Below, in pieces: positions 9,586 to 21,400 of a DNA stretch of 51,145 nucleotides. A program made the translations under genes and the position numbers. Source of the DNA: Nemertoderma westbladi. Taxonomy: Eukaryota; Xenacoelomorpha; Nemertodermatida; Nemertodermatidae. The stretch spans positions 1-51,145 of the forward strand of contig JAUCBJ010005041.1 in the NCBI GenBank assembly GCA_032718475.1, in the 5' to 3' direction. The notes beneath the pieces are model-generated. The model saw nothing but the letters and a program-made list of their open reading frames with translations. It was not told the DNA's origin and made no database searches. How positions within the stretch are numbered: the stretch's first letter is position 1; every line of letters begins with the position of its first letter.

Positions 9586-11763
9586 CGCATGAATCGGGAA
9601 TGTTTGACCTCAACGATCCCGACCTAATGTACCATTGAATGCGAACCATTGAATCGGGAATGTTTGACCTCAACCATCCCGACCTAATGTACCATTGAAT
9701 GCCAACCAATGAATCGGGAATGTTTGACCTTAACCATCCCGACCTAGGTACCATTGAATGCCAACCAATGAATCGGGAATGTTTGACCTCAACCATCCCG
9801 ACCTAATGTACCATTGAATGACAACCAATGAATCGGGAATGTTTGACCTCAACGATCCCGACCTAATGTACCATTGAATGCGAACCATTGAATCGGGAAT
9901 GTTTGACCTCAACCATCCCGACCTAATGTACCATTGAATGCCAACCAATGAATCGGGAATGTTTGACCTTAACCATCCCGACCTAGGTACCATTGAATGC
10001 CAACCAATGAATCGGGAATGTTTGACCTCAACCATCCCGACCTAATGTACCATTGAATGACAACCAATGAATCGGGAATGTTTGACCTCAACCATCCCGA
10101 CCTAGGTACCATTGAATGCGGAACAATGAATCGGGAATGTTTGACCTTAACCATCCCGACCTAGGTACCATTGAATGCGAACCAACGAATCGGGAATGTT
10201 TGACCTCAACCATCCCGACCTAGGTACCATTGAATGCGATAATGCGAACCAATGAATCGGGAATGTTTGACCTCAACCATCCCTACCTAATGTACCATTG
10301 AATGCGAACCAATGAATCGGGAATGTTTGACCTCATCCATCCCGACCTAATGTACCATTGAATGACAACCAATGAATCGGGAATGTTTGACCTCAACCAT
10401 CCCGACCTAACGTACCATTGAATGCCAACCAATGAATCGGGAATGTTTGACCTCACCCATCCCGACCTAGGTACCATTGAATGCGGAACAATGAATCGGG
10501 AATGTTTGACCTTAACCATCCCGACCTAGGTACCATTGAATGCGAACCAACGAATCGGGAATGTTTGACCTCAACCATCCCGACCTAGGTACCATTGAAT
10601 GCGATAATGCGAACCAATGAATCGGGAATGTTTGACCTCAACCATCCCTACCTAATGTACCATTGAATGCGAACCAATGAATCGGGAATGTTTGACCTCA
10701 TCCATCCCGACCTAATGTACCATTGAATGACAACCAATGAATCGGGAATGTTTGACCTCAACCATCCCGACCTAGGTACCATTGAATGCGAACCAATGAA
10801 TCGTGAATGTTTGACCTCAACCATCCCGACCTAATGTACCATTGAATGCGAACCAATAAATCGGGAATGTTTGACCTCAACCATCCCGACCTAGGTACCA
10901 TTGAATGCGAACCAATGAATCGTGAATGTTTGACTTCAACCATCGCGACCTAATGTACCATTGAATGACAACCAATGAATCGGGAATGTTTGACCTCAAC
11001 CATCCCGACCTAGGTACCATTGAATGCGAACCAATGAATCGTGAATGTTTGACCTCAACCATCCCGACCTAATGTATCATTGAATGCCAACCAATAAATC
11101 GGGAATGTTTGACCTCAACCATCCCGACCTAGGTACCATTGAATGCGAACCAATGAATCGTGAATGTTTGACTTCAACCATCGCGACCTACACCTAATGT
11201 ACCATTGAATGACAACCAATGAATCGGGAATGTTTGACCTCGACCATCCCGACCTAGGTACCATTGAATGCCAACCAATGAATCGGGAATGTTTGACCCC
11301 AACCATCCCGACCTAGGTACCATTGAATGCGAACCAATGAATCGTGAATGTTTGACTTCAACCATCGCGACCTACACCTAATGTACCATTGAATGACAAC
11401 CAATGAATCGGGAATGTTTGACCTCAACCATCCCGACCTAATGTACCGTTGAATGCGAACCAATGAATCGGGAATGTTTGACCTCATCCATCCCGACCTA
11501 GGTACCATTGAATGCCAACCAATGAATCGGGAATGTTTGACCTCAACCATCCCGACCTAATGTACCATTGAATGCCAACCAATGAATCTGGAATTTTGAC
11601 CTCAACCATCCCGACCTAATGTACCATTGAATGCGAATCAATGAATCGGGAATGTTTGACCTCAACCATCCCGACCTAATGTACCATTGAATGCGAACCA
11701 ATGAATCGGGAATGTTTGACCTCAACCATCCCGACCTAATGTACCATTGAATGCCAACCAATG
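9586..11763. repeat. 59/60-bp tandem array (about 36 units)
   Basis: Each unit has CGGGAATGTTTGACCTCAAC, then CATCCCGACCTA, then GTACCATTGAATG and CCAACCAATGAAT. Units with AGGT in place of AATGT are 59 bp. CGGGAATG and CATCCCG can pair into a small hairpin in every unit. Larger blocks are duplicated inside the array: 239 bp (from 9595) and 365 bp (markers at 10118/10483 and 10236/10601). The array starts about 30 bp after the DNA transposon ends. Minus-strand frames across it are periodicity artefacts. Confidence 0.95.
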
Positions 11764-12027
11764 AATCGGTGTTTACCCCAAACATACTGGCCTGTATCTT
11801 GAATGCCAACCAATGAATCGGTGTTTTACCCCAAAACATACTGGCCTGTACCTTGAATGCCAACGTATGAATCGGTGTTTTACCCCAAACATACTGGCCT
11901 GTACCTTGAATGCCAACGTATGAATCGGTGTTTTACCCCAAACATACTGGTCTGTACCTTGAATGCCAACGTATGAATCGGTGTTTTACCCCAAACATAC
12001 TGGTCTGTACCTTGAATGCCAACTAAT
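11764..12027. repeat. 53-bp tandem array continuing the 60-bp array
   Basis: About five units with period 53 bp share TTGAATGCCAAC and ATGAATCGG with the preceding family. They replace the middle with GTGTTTTACCCC, AAACATACTGG and CTGTACC. The switch is abrupt. Confidence 0.9.
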
Positions 12028-12890
12028 GACTTCTAGAACATGCAGTATTACGTAAGCGAAAACTATGTAATCTGCGAAAGAAATAATTTGTGTTCATTAA
12101 TAAACTGAATCTATGTATTAGTTGTGTCTAGTAAGCTACAAAATAGTTCACACCCACAATGATTAATGTTAATTGTAAAATCAGCCGTTACGTGGTGTCA
12201 CCAATCGGGTGACTGCAGCTACCCAATAAAACAGAGGTCAAACACCCCTAAGGTACAATAATTTAATTAATTCAATGGAGAAGAATTAGTGCTCTGCCAT
12301 TGGCTGAATTCATGGGCTTGCAACTGGGAGTGGAAGGGAATTGTAGAATGTTGGCCAATCATCAGTAGTACCAGCTGGTATAACTAAAATTTCCCATGTG
12401 AAGTAGGCTTTTTACACGTTTTTCTATTTTCGTTATAGTAAACAGGCAGTCGTGGTTCACGTCATTACTATAATATGAACTACAGAAAGGCTTTAAACTT
12501 TCAAATGTTTATACGCACGGCCACATATGCCATGACATAGAACAGAGCCTATGTGAAACTTATTCGCACTGGACTGTACTGTGAGTGCTGTGCCCTGCAG
12601 TAACTAGTAGTGGGGTAGTTTATTTATTTTCAGATTACGGTACCGGTAGTGTTGCGTTGAATAAAATTGTATGATATTATTTCAGCTGAACCAAAATAAT
12701 AATGTTTTGTATTCTATTTTGCAAAATATTGGCCGTGCGGTTGGTAGATCTGTGCGCTATATAGTAATACAGTAATATATAGTTTAAAACGAATAAATAT
12801 TGAACACGGCCAACTTTTATTACTCTGTATTATTATGTAATCGAATAACAACCTAGTGGAATTTACATCAAATCAAGCGAACTTTTTTGC
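12028..12890. other. No gene seen between array and tRNA
   Basis: Mixed-composition sequence without a convincing exon, RNA gene or transposon end. Confidence 0.4.
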
Positions 12891-12895
12891 AAAAA
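12891..12895 (-). terminator. RNA polymerase III T-run terminator
   Basis: Five T on the minus strand, seven bases after the last base of the tRNA. This is the expected Pol III stop. Confidence 0.7.
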
Positions 12896-12902
12896 TGTTA
12901 AT

Positions 12903-12987
12903 TCCTTCGAACCGGATTCGAACCAGTGACCTATGGATAACAGTTAACCACTACAGTCCACCGCTCTACCAACTGAGCTATCGAAGG
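12903..12987 (-). tRNA. tRNA-Tyr (anticodon GTA) with 12-nt intron
   Basis: The minus strand folds as a complete tRNA. The acceptor CCTTCGA pairs with TCGAAGG, followed by discriminator A. The D arm is TAGCTCAGTTGGTAGAGC (A box) and the T arm contains GGTTCGAATCC (B box). The anticodon stem GTGGA pairs with TCCAT, with one G-T. The loop is CTGTAG plus A, interrupted after position 37 by a 12-nt intron, TGGTTAACTGTT. The mature length is 73 nt. An intron just after the anticodon is the rule for eukaryotic tRNA-Tyr. The internal A and B boxes serve as promoter. Confidence 0.95.
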
Positions 12988-13365
12988 ATGTGAAGGTTGT
13001 GCCACAATATCCGTGTAATAGAACTTGGTATTCACATATTTATTATCAGGGTGTTGTCGGGTCTGGACGCCGCGCGCCGGTGTTGAAGACGGAAACTTAT
13101 TACATAATGGTCGGTGAATGTCAAACTCGAAAGTCGAAACACGAGATTCAACAGAAAGACCAGGGTGAAATCGACGCATAATACCAGCAAATTACAGGCG
13201 ATTACGAGAATGTTTTATTATTATTTTTCTCTCGATAGAAACAGATATGAAGATAATTAACGTGAAAAAATCCACAGCAGTTCTCTATCTTATATCAAGT
13301 ATCGCACAATATTTCAACGTACGGAACTTTAAAGAATTAGACAAAATCACCACCATATCACTGAC
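12988..13365. other. 5' flank of the tRNA gene, no gene seen
   Basis: Contains short open frames on both strands (12931-13179 minus, 12990-13181 plus) that overlap the tRNA and have no recognisable domain. Confidence 0.4.
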
Positions 13366-13397
13366 CTGCCCACCTTTCGCCGGACTGGCTTCAGCAA
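13366..13397 (-). CDS. Candidate 32-nt microexon (weak)
   Basis: On the minus strand TTATTAG precedes 32 bases that are followed by GTCAGTG, a good donor. Entering with two bases to complete a codon, it reads (V)AEASPAKGGQ. That entry phase is the one required by the donor of the exon at 38855-38982. The upstream stretch is AT-rich with a poor pyrimidine tract, and agreement in phase has a one-in-three chance of being accidental. If real, the 42-bp array lies within the intron between the two. Confidence 0.25.
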
Positions 13398-14599
13398 CTA
13401 ATAATTAATTAATTACTATAATAACTAACTATATAAATACGTTCATAACTATTTATTTCGTTTACTCTACGCCTATATTCTGAAAATAATTTTACTAAAC
13501 ATTGCGTAAACCGTTTACTCCATCGGGGTGTATAGATTATATATTATTATGAGATTGTCACTTCTGATATTGACTTCCTTTAATAGTTTAGCCTCTCTTG
13601 AAATATGCTTAATTAACCTTGTCATTCCATCTATCTTATTGACCCTATCTTATTTGCTCAATGATCTCGCGTGATCTCGGAAACAAGCGTATAATTAATT
13701 TCGTTAATTAATTAACATTTCGTTAAGTGCCGTGGTATTCACGGTACATTTCATAAAATACTGTTGCTTTCACCACAACTTAAGTCACATAGAACAAAAT
13801 GCATTTCTTTTGTGGTTTGTGTTTCTGTGGGACGCCGGTACTAAACAGTAAAATTAACTCTTGTAAATGACACATAATAATAAAGATGAAGTAGAGAAAT
13901 TCATATAAAGATGAGAAGTATAACTGCCCGATTTTCTTTTTTATCTTTAGCTTAATTTGGTCTTATTTAATTGTGTGTGCTTAGCTAGCTCTGCCCTTAC
14001 TAATAATAAACACGATCTAATGAAATATAATAAACAATAGAATGGATACAGTGTGTCACCCACGCTTCCAGACTTGAACTTTTGCCGGGGTTATGTTGAT
14101 AGTTTGTACTAGGTAGTTTAAACTATTGATATAGTAAAGGATTTCAGGTGTGTAAATGCTACACCTACGCCGACAAACAACAGCCGACAAATATGTAACT
14201 GTGACGTGTATCATGACTCTCGTTTACTGTTTTGGTTAGAATAACCTTCCATTATACCATGTTCCGTTTCCTAGGTTGTAGGCTTTTGGTTGACGGCGTA
14301 GAGTTTACAGTGTTTACACCAATTTTCATTGGTGGGGGGGTGGGGGTTGGGTCTTGGGTGATTTTAGTATCTTTGAGTCAGTTTGTTGGGAAAACTGAGA
14401 TTTCGTGACTTTTCCTAAAATTTAAAACCGAGCAAACGCCATTTACATGGCTATGTTGTTAGTTTTCGTACTGTTGTCCCTTTCTGGCACCCGACTCCAG
14501 TTTTTTTCGTGCTAAATTTTCAAAAGTTGTATAATTCACTAAAATTAATTTATTTGTGGTATATAGCGGTTTTTTGGAAGCTGTCAACTTGTTTTTTTT
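13398..14599. other. AT-rich non-coding sequence
   Basis: No recognisable gene or element. A G-rich stretch lies at about 14332-14352. Confidence 0.4.
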
Positions 14600-14965
14600 A
14601 GACATGGGTTTTCTAGGACGCTGATCACGAATATGACACTCAAAGCCTCAAAGGTATTGTATCCAACGAAATTCGATTTTTGACGTTTTAAATTTTATGC
14701 TACTTGTATTTTTCGTCCACCAAAATTGGGTTTGCATTACCAGAAATATTTATAATTAGTTTCATCGTGATCAGCGATCTCGAAAACCCGTATACGTTCA
14801 GAATTATCAAACCAAACACAAAATATTTTAGTTAAATATTTGTTTACTTGTACTATTCGTCCAAATGGATCAAAATAGCACCAAAAGTGATGGTTGCATT
14901 GTTATAAAATATTTTTAACAAGTTTTATCATGATCAGCGATCTCGAAAACATTTATACCATCAAA
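14600..14965. repeat. Degenerate approx. 166-bp tandem repeat
   Basis: TGATCAGCGATCTCGAAAAC occurs at about 14768 and 14931 with similar flanks (TTCGTCCA and GGTTGCATT or GTTTGCATT). An older copy around 14621 starts CTGATCACGA. Two to three diverged units. Confidence 0.55.
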
Positions 14966-14985
14966 ATTTAAATTTCTAAAAAGAA

Positions 14986-15007
14986 CCCCCCCCCCCCCCC
15001 CCCCCCC
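14986..15007. repeat. Poly-C tract (C22)
   Basis: An uninterrupted run of 22 C. Confidence 0.9.
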
Positions 15008-15450
15008 TCGGGCAAATTGTGTTGTAAATAGCCCGGGCCAGATAGGGTTTAAAACGACCAAGTACAAACTCTCTTGCGACCGGGCCTCAGAATTTAACTG
15101 GTGAAATAAATCTACAGACTATCCTAACATTATTTCATGATTAATTAATTAAATTAATTCGTTGCAACTCACGTGTTTTCCAAAGTTCCCCTGGTTGTCT
15201 GCAGATATAAAAAAAGTATATTTCATTATTATAAAAGTGAACTGGTCTTGGTCTGTATGATTACAATACAATGGTAGTATGGAATGTAATAGAAATCTAC
15301 AAGTTACCAAATATTGATTATAGCTTATTTGTAATTTTTTATATTTATTTTTATTATAACACCGATTTAAAACAATGAAAGGTAGTGAGTAATATTCCGA
15401 ATGTGGATATAATAATAGACAAAAATAAGTTAAAAAGGACTGTAAAGTAA
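15008..15450. other. AT-rich flank before the 42-bp array
   Basis: No feature recognised. Confidence 0.4.
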
Positions 15451-18400
15451 ACCTGACTGCTATCTCAACTGGTTGACTACCCCTGTATGGGTACCCGACT
15501 GCTCTATCAACTGGTTCACTATCCCTATATGGGTACCTGACTGCTCTCTCAACTAGTTGACTATCCCTGTATTGGTTCCTGACTGCTCTCTCAACTGGTT
15601 GACTACCCCTGTATGGGTACCCGACTGCTCTATCAACTGGTTCACTATCCCTATATGGGTACCTGACTGCTCTCTCAACTGGTTGACTATCCCTGTATGG
15701 GTGCCTGACTGCTCTCTCAACTAGTTGACTATCCGTGTATGGGTACCTGACTGCTCTCTCAACTGGTTGACTACCCCTGTATGGGTACCCGACTGCTCTA
15801 TCAACTGGTTAACTATCCCTGTGTGGGTACCCGACTGCTATCTCAACTGGTTCACTATCCCTGTGTGGGTACCCGACTGCTATCTCAACTGGTTGACTAT
15901 CCCTGTATGGGTACCCGACTGCTCTCTCAACTGGTTCACTATCCCTGTATGGGTACCCGACTGCTATCTCAACTGGTTGACTACCCCTGTATGGGTACCC
16001 GACTGCTATCTCAACTGGTTCACTATCCCTGTGTGGGTACCCGACTGCTCTCTCAACTGGTTCACTATCCCTGTATGGGTACCCGACTGCTATCTCAACT
16101 GGTTGACTACCCCTGTATGGGTACCCGACTGCTCTATCAACTGGTTAACTATCCCTGTATGGGTACCCGACTGCTATCTCAACTGGTTCACTATCCCTGT
16201 GTGGGTACCCGACTGCTATCTCAACTGGTTGACTATCCCTGTATGGGTACCCGACTGCTATCTCAACTGGTTGACTACCCCTGTATGGGTACCCGACTGC
16301 TCTATCAACTGGTTAACTATCCCTGTATGGGTACCTGACTGCTCTCTCAACTGGTTCACTATCCCTGTGTGGGTACCCGACTGCTCTCTCAACTAGTTGA
16401 CTATCCCAGTATTGGTTCCTGACTGCTCTCTCAACTAGTTGACTATCCGTGTATGGTTACCCGACTGCTCTCTCAACTGGTTGACTATCCCTGTATGGGT
16501 ACCCGACTGCTCTCTCAACCGGTACCTGACTGCTCTCTCAACTAGTTGACTATCCCTGTATTGGTTCCTGACTGCTCTCTCAACTGGTTCACTATCCCTG
16601 TGTGGGTACCCGACTGCTATCTCAACTGGTTGACTATCCCTGTATGGGTACCTGACTGCTCTCTCAACTAGTTGACTATCCCTGTATTGGTTCCTGACTG
16701 CTCTCTCAACTGGTTGACTATCCCTGTATGGGTACCCGACTGCTCTATCAACTGGTTCACTATCCCTATATGGGTACCTGACTGCTCTCTCAACTGGTTA
16801 ACTATCCCTGTATGGGTACCCGACTGCTATCTCAACTGGTTCACTATCCCTGTGTGGGTACCCGACTGCTATCTCAACTGGTTGACTATCCCTGTATGGG
16901 TACCCGACTGCTATCTCAACTGGTTGACTACCCCTGTATGGGTACCCGACTGCTCTATCAACTGGTTAACTATCCCTGTATGGGTACCTGACTGCTCTCT
17001 CAACTGGTTCACTATCCCTGTGTGGGTACCCGACTGCTCTCTCAACTGGTTGACTATCCCTGTATGGGTTCCCGACTGCTCTCTCAACTGGTTGACTATC
17101 CCTGTATGGGTACCCGACTGCTCTATCAACTGGTTGACTATCCCTGTATGGGTACCTGACTGCTCTCTCAACTAGTTGACTATCCCTGTATTGGTTCCTG
17201 ACTGCTCTCTCAACTGGTTGACTATCCCTTTATTGGTACCCGACTGCTCTCTCAACTGGTTGACTATCCCTGTATGGGTACCCGACTGCTCTCTCAACTG
17301 GTTGACTATCCCTGTATGGGTACCCGACTGCTCTCTCAACCGGTACCTGACTGCTCTCTCAACTAGTTGACTATCCCTATATGGGTACCCGACTGCTCTC
17401 TCAACTAGTTGACTATCCCTGTATGGGTACCCGACTGCTCTCTCAACTGGTTGACTATCCCTGTATGGGTTCCCGACTGCTCTCTCAACTGGTTGACTAT
17501 CCCTGTATGGGTACCCGACTGCTCTCTCAACTAGTTGACTATCCCTGTATGGGTACCTGACTGCTCTCTCAACTGGTTGACTATCCCTGTATGGGTACCC
17601 GACTGCTCTCTCAACTAGTTGACTATCCCTGTATTGGTTCCTGACTGCTCTATCAACTGGTTCACTATCCCTATATGGGTACCTGACTGCGCTCTCAACT
17701 AGTTGACTATCCGTGTATGGGTACCCGACTGCTCTCTCAACTGGTTGACTATCCGTGTATGGGTACCTGCCTGCTTTATCAACTGGTTCACTATCCCTAT
17801 ATGGGTACCTGACTGCTCTCTCAACTAGTTGACTATCCGTGTATGGGTACCCGACTGCTCTCTCAACTGGTTGACTATCCGTGTATGGGTACCTGCCTGC
17901 TTTATCAACTGGTTCACTATCCCTATATGGGTACCTGACTGCTCTCTCAACTAGTTGACTATCCGTGTATGGGTACCCGACTGCTCTCTCAACTGGTTGA
18001 CTATCCCTGTATGGGTACCCGACTGCTCTCTCAACTGGTTGACTATCCGTGTATGGGTACCTGCCTGCTTTATCAACTGGTTCACTATCCCTATATGGGT
18101 ACCTGACTGCGCTCTCAACTAGTTGACTATCCGTGTATGGGTACCTGACTGCTCTCTCAACTAGTTGACTATCCCTGTGTGGGTACCCGACTGCTATCTC
18201 AACTGGTTGACTATCCCTGTATGGGTACCTGACTGCTCTCTCAACTAGTTGACTATCCGTGTATGGGTACCTGACTGCTCTCTCAACTAGTTGACTATCC
18301 GTGTATGGGTACCTGACTGCTCTCTCAACTGGTTGACTATCCGTGTATGGGTACCTGACTGCTCTCTCAACTAGTTGACTATCCGTGTATGGGTACCTGA

Positions 18401-21400
18401 CTGCTCTCTCAACTAGTTGACTATCCCTGTGTGGGTACCCGACTGCTATCTCAACTGGTTGACTATCCCTGTATGGGTACCTGACTGCTCTCTCAACTAG
18501 TTGACTATCCGTGTATGGGTACCTGACTGCTCTCTCAACTAGTTGACTATCCGTGTATGGGTACCTGACTGCTCTCTCAACTGGTTGACTATCCGTGTAT
18601 GGGTACCTGCCTGCTTTATCAACTGGTTCACTATCCCTATATGGGTACCTGACTGCGCTCTCAACTAGTTGACTATCCGTGTATGGGTACCTGACTGCTC
18701 TCTCAACTAGTTGACTATCCCTGTGTGGGTACCCGACTGCTATCTCAACTGGTTGACTATCCGTGTATGGGTACCTGCCTGCTTTATCAACTGGTTCACT
18801 ATCCCTATATGGGTACCTGACTGCTCTCTCAACTAGTTGACTATCCGTGTATGGGTACCCGACTGCTCTCTCAACTGGTTGACTATCCCTGTATGGGTAC
18901 CCGACTGCTCTCTCAACTGGTTGACTATCCGTGTATGGGTACCTGCCTGCTTTATCAACTGGTTCACTATCCCTATATGGGTACCTGACTGCGCTCTCAA
19001 CTAGTTGACTATCCGTGTATGGGTACCTGACTGCTCTCTCAACTGGTTCACTATCCCTATATGGGTACCCGACTGCTCTCTCAACTGGTTGACTATCCGT
19101 GTATGGGTACCTGCCTGCTTTATCAACTGGTTCACTATCCCTATATGGGTACCTGACTGCGCTCTCAACTAGTTGACTATCCGTGTATGGGTACCTGACT
19201 GTCCTCTCAACTAGTTGACTATCCCTGTGTGGGTACCCGACTGCTCTCTCAACTAGTTGACTATCCCTGTGTGGGTACCCGACTGCTATCTCAACTGGTT
19301 CACTATCCCTATATGGGTACCCGACTGCTCTCTCAACTGGTTGACTATCCGTGTATGGGTACCTGCCTGCTTTATCAACTGGTTCACTATCCCTATATGG
19401 GTACCTGACTGCGCTCTCAACTAGTTGACTATCCGTGTATGGGTACCTGACTGTCCTCTCAACTAGTTGACTATCCCTGTGTGGGTACCCGACTGCTCTC
19501 TCAACTAGTTGACTATCCCTGTGTGGGTACCCGACTGCTATCTCAACTGGTTGACTATCCCTGTATGGGTACCTGACTGCTCTCTCAACTAGTTGACTAT
19601 CCGTGTATGGGTACCTGACTGCTCTATCAACTGGTTCACTATCCCTATATGGGTACCTGACTGCTCTCTCAACTAGTTGACTATCCGTGTATGGGTACCC
19701 GACTGCTCTCTCAACTGGTTGACTATCCCTGTGTGGGTACCCGACTGCTATCTCAACTGGTTGACTATCCCTGTATGGGTACCCGACTGCTCTCTCAACT
19801 AGTTGACTATCCGTGTATGGGTACCTGACTGCTCTCTCAACTAGTTGACTATCCGTGTATTGGTTCCTGACTGCTCTCTCAACTGGTTGACTATCCCTGT
19901 ATTGGTTCCCGACTGCTCTCTCAACTGGTTGACTATCCCTGTATGGGTACCTGACTGCTCTATCAACTGGTTCACTATCCCTATATGGGTACCCGACTGC
20001 TCTCTCAACTAGTTGACTATCCCTGTATGGGTACCCGACTGCTCTCTCAACTGGTTGACTATCCCTGTATGGGTACCCGACTGCTCTATCAACCGGTACC
20101 TGACTGCTCTCTCAACTAGTTGACTATCCCTGTATTGGTTCCCGACTGCTCTCTCAACTGGTTGACTATCCCTGTATGGGTACCTGACTGCTCTATCAAC
20201 TGGTTCACTATCCCTATATGGGTACCCGACTGCTCTCTCAACTAGTTGACTATCCCTGTATGGGTACCCGACTGCTCTCTCAACTGGTTGACTATCCCTG
20301 TATGGGTACCCGACTGCTCTATCAACCGGTACCTGACTGCTCTCTCAACTAGTTGACTATCCCTGTATTGGTTCCCGACTGCTCTCTCAACTGGTTGACT
20401 ATCCCTGTATGGGTACCTGACTGCTCTATCAACTGGTTCACTATCCCTATATGGGTACCCGACTGCTCTCTCAACTAGTTGACTATCCCTGTATGGGTAC
20501 CCGACTGCTCTCTCAACTGGTTGACTATCCCTGTATGGGTACCCGACTGCTCTATCAACCGGTACCTGACTGCTCTCTCAACTGGTTGACTATCCCTGTA
20601 TGGGTACCCGACTGCTCTATCAACCGGTACCTGACTGCTCTCTCAACTGGTTGACTATCCCTGTATGGGTACCCGACTGCTCTATCAACCGGTACCTGAC
20701 TGCTCTCTCAACTGGTTGACTATCCCTGTATGGGTACCCGACTGCTCTCTCAACCGGTACCTGACTGCTCTCTCAACTGGTTGACTATCCCTGTATGGGT
20801 ACCTGACTGCTCTCTCAACTAGTTGACTATCCCTGTATGGGTACCTGACTGTCCTCTCAACTAGTTGACTATCCGTGTATGGGTACCTGACTGCTCTCTC
20901 GACAGGTTGACTATCCCTGTATGGGTACCCGACTGCTCTCTCAACTGGTTGACTATCCCTGTATGGGTACCCGACTGCTCTCTCGACAGGTTGACTATCC
21001 CTGTATGGGTACCCGACTGCTCTCTCAACTGGTTGACTATCCCTGTATGGGTACCCGACTGCTCTCTCAACTGGTTGACTATCCCTATATGGGTACCTGA
21101 CTGCTCTCTCAACTGGTTGACTATCCCTGTATGGGTACCCGACTGCTCTCTCAACTAGTTGACTATCCCTGTATTGGTTCCTGACTGCTCTATCAACTGG
21201 TTCACTATCCCTATATGGGTACCCGACTGCTCTCTCGACAGGTTGACTATCCCTGTATGGGTACCCGACTGCTCTCTCAACTGGTTGACTATCCCTGTAT
21301 GGGTACCCGACTGCTCTCTCGACAGGTTGACTATCCCTGTATGGGTACCCGACTGCTCTCTCAACTGGTTGACTATCCCTGTATGGGTACCTGACTGCTC

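Noticed and set aside
9542-11863. Minus-strand frames reading VKHSRFIG and SNIPDSLV repeats
   Set aside because: Produced by the 59/60-bp array; frames shift whenever a 59-bp unit occurs.
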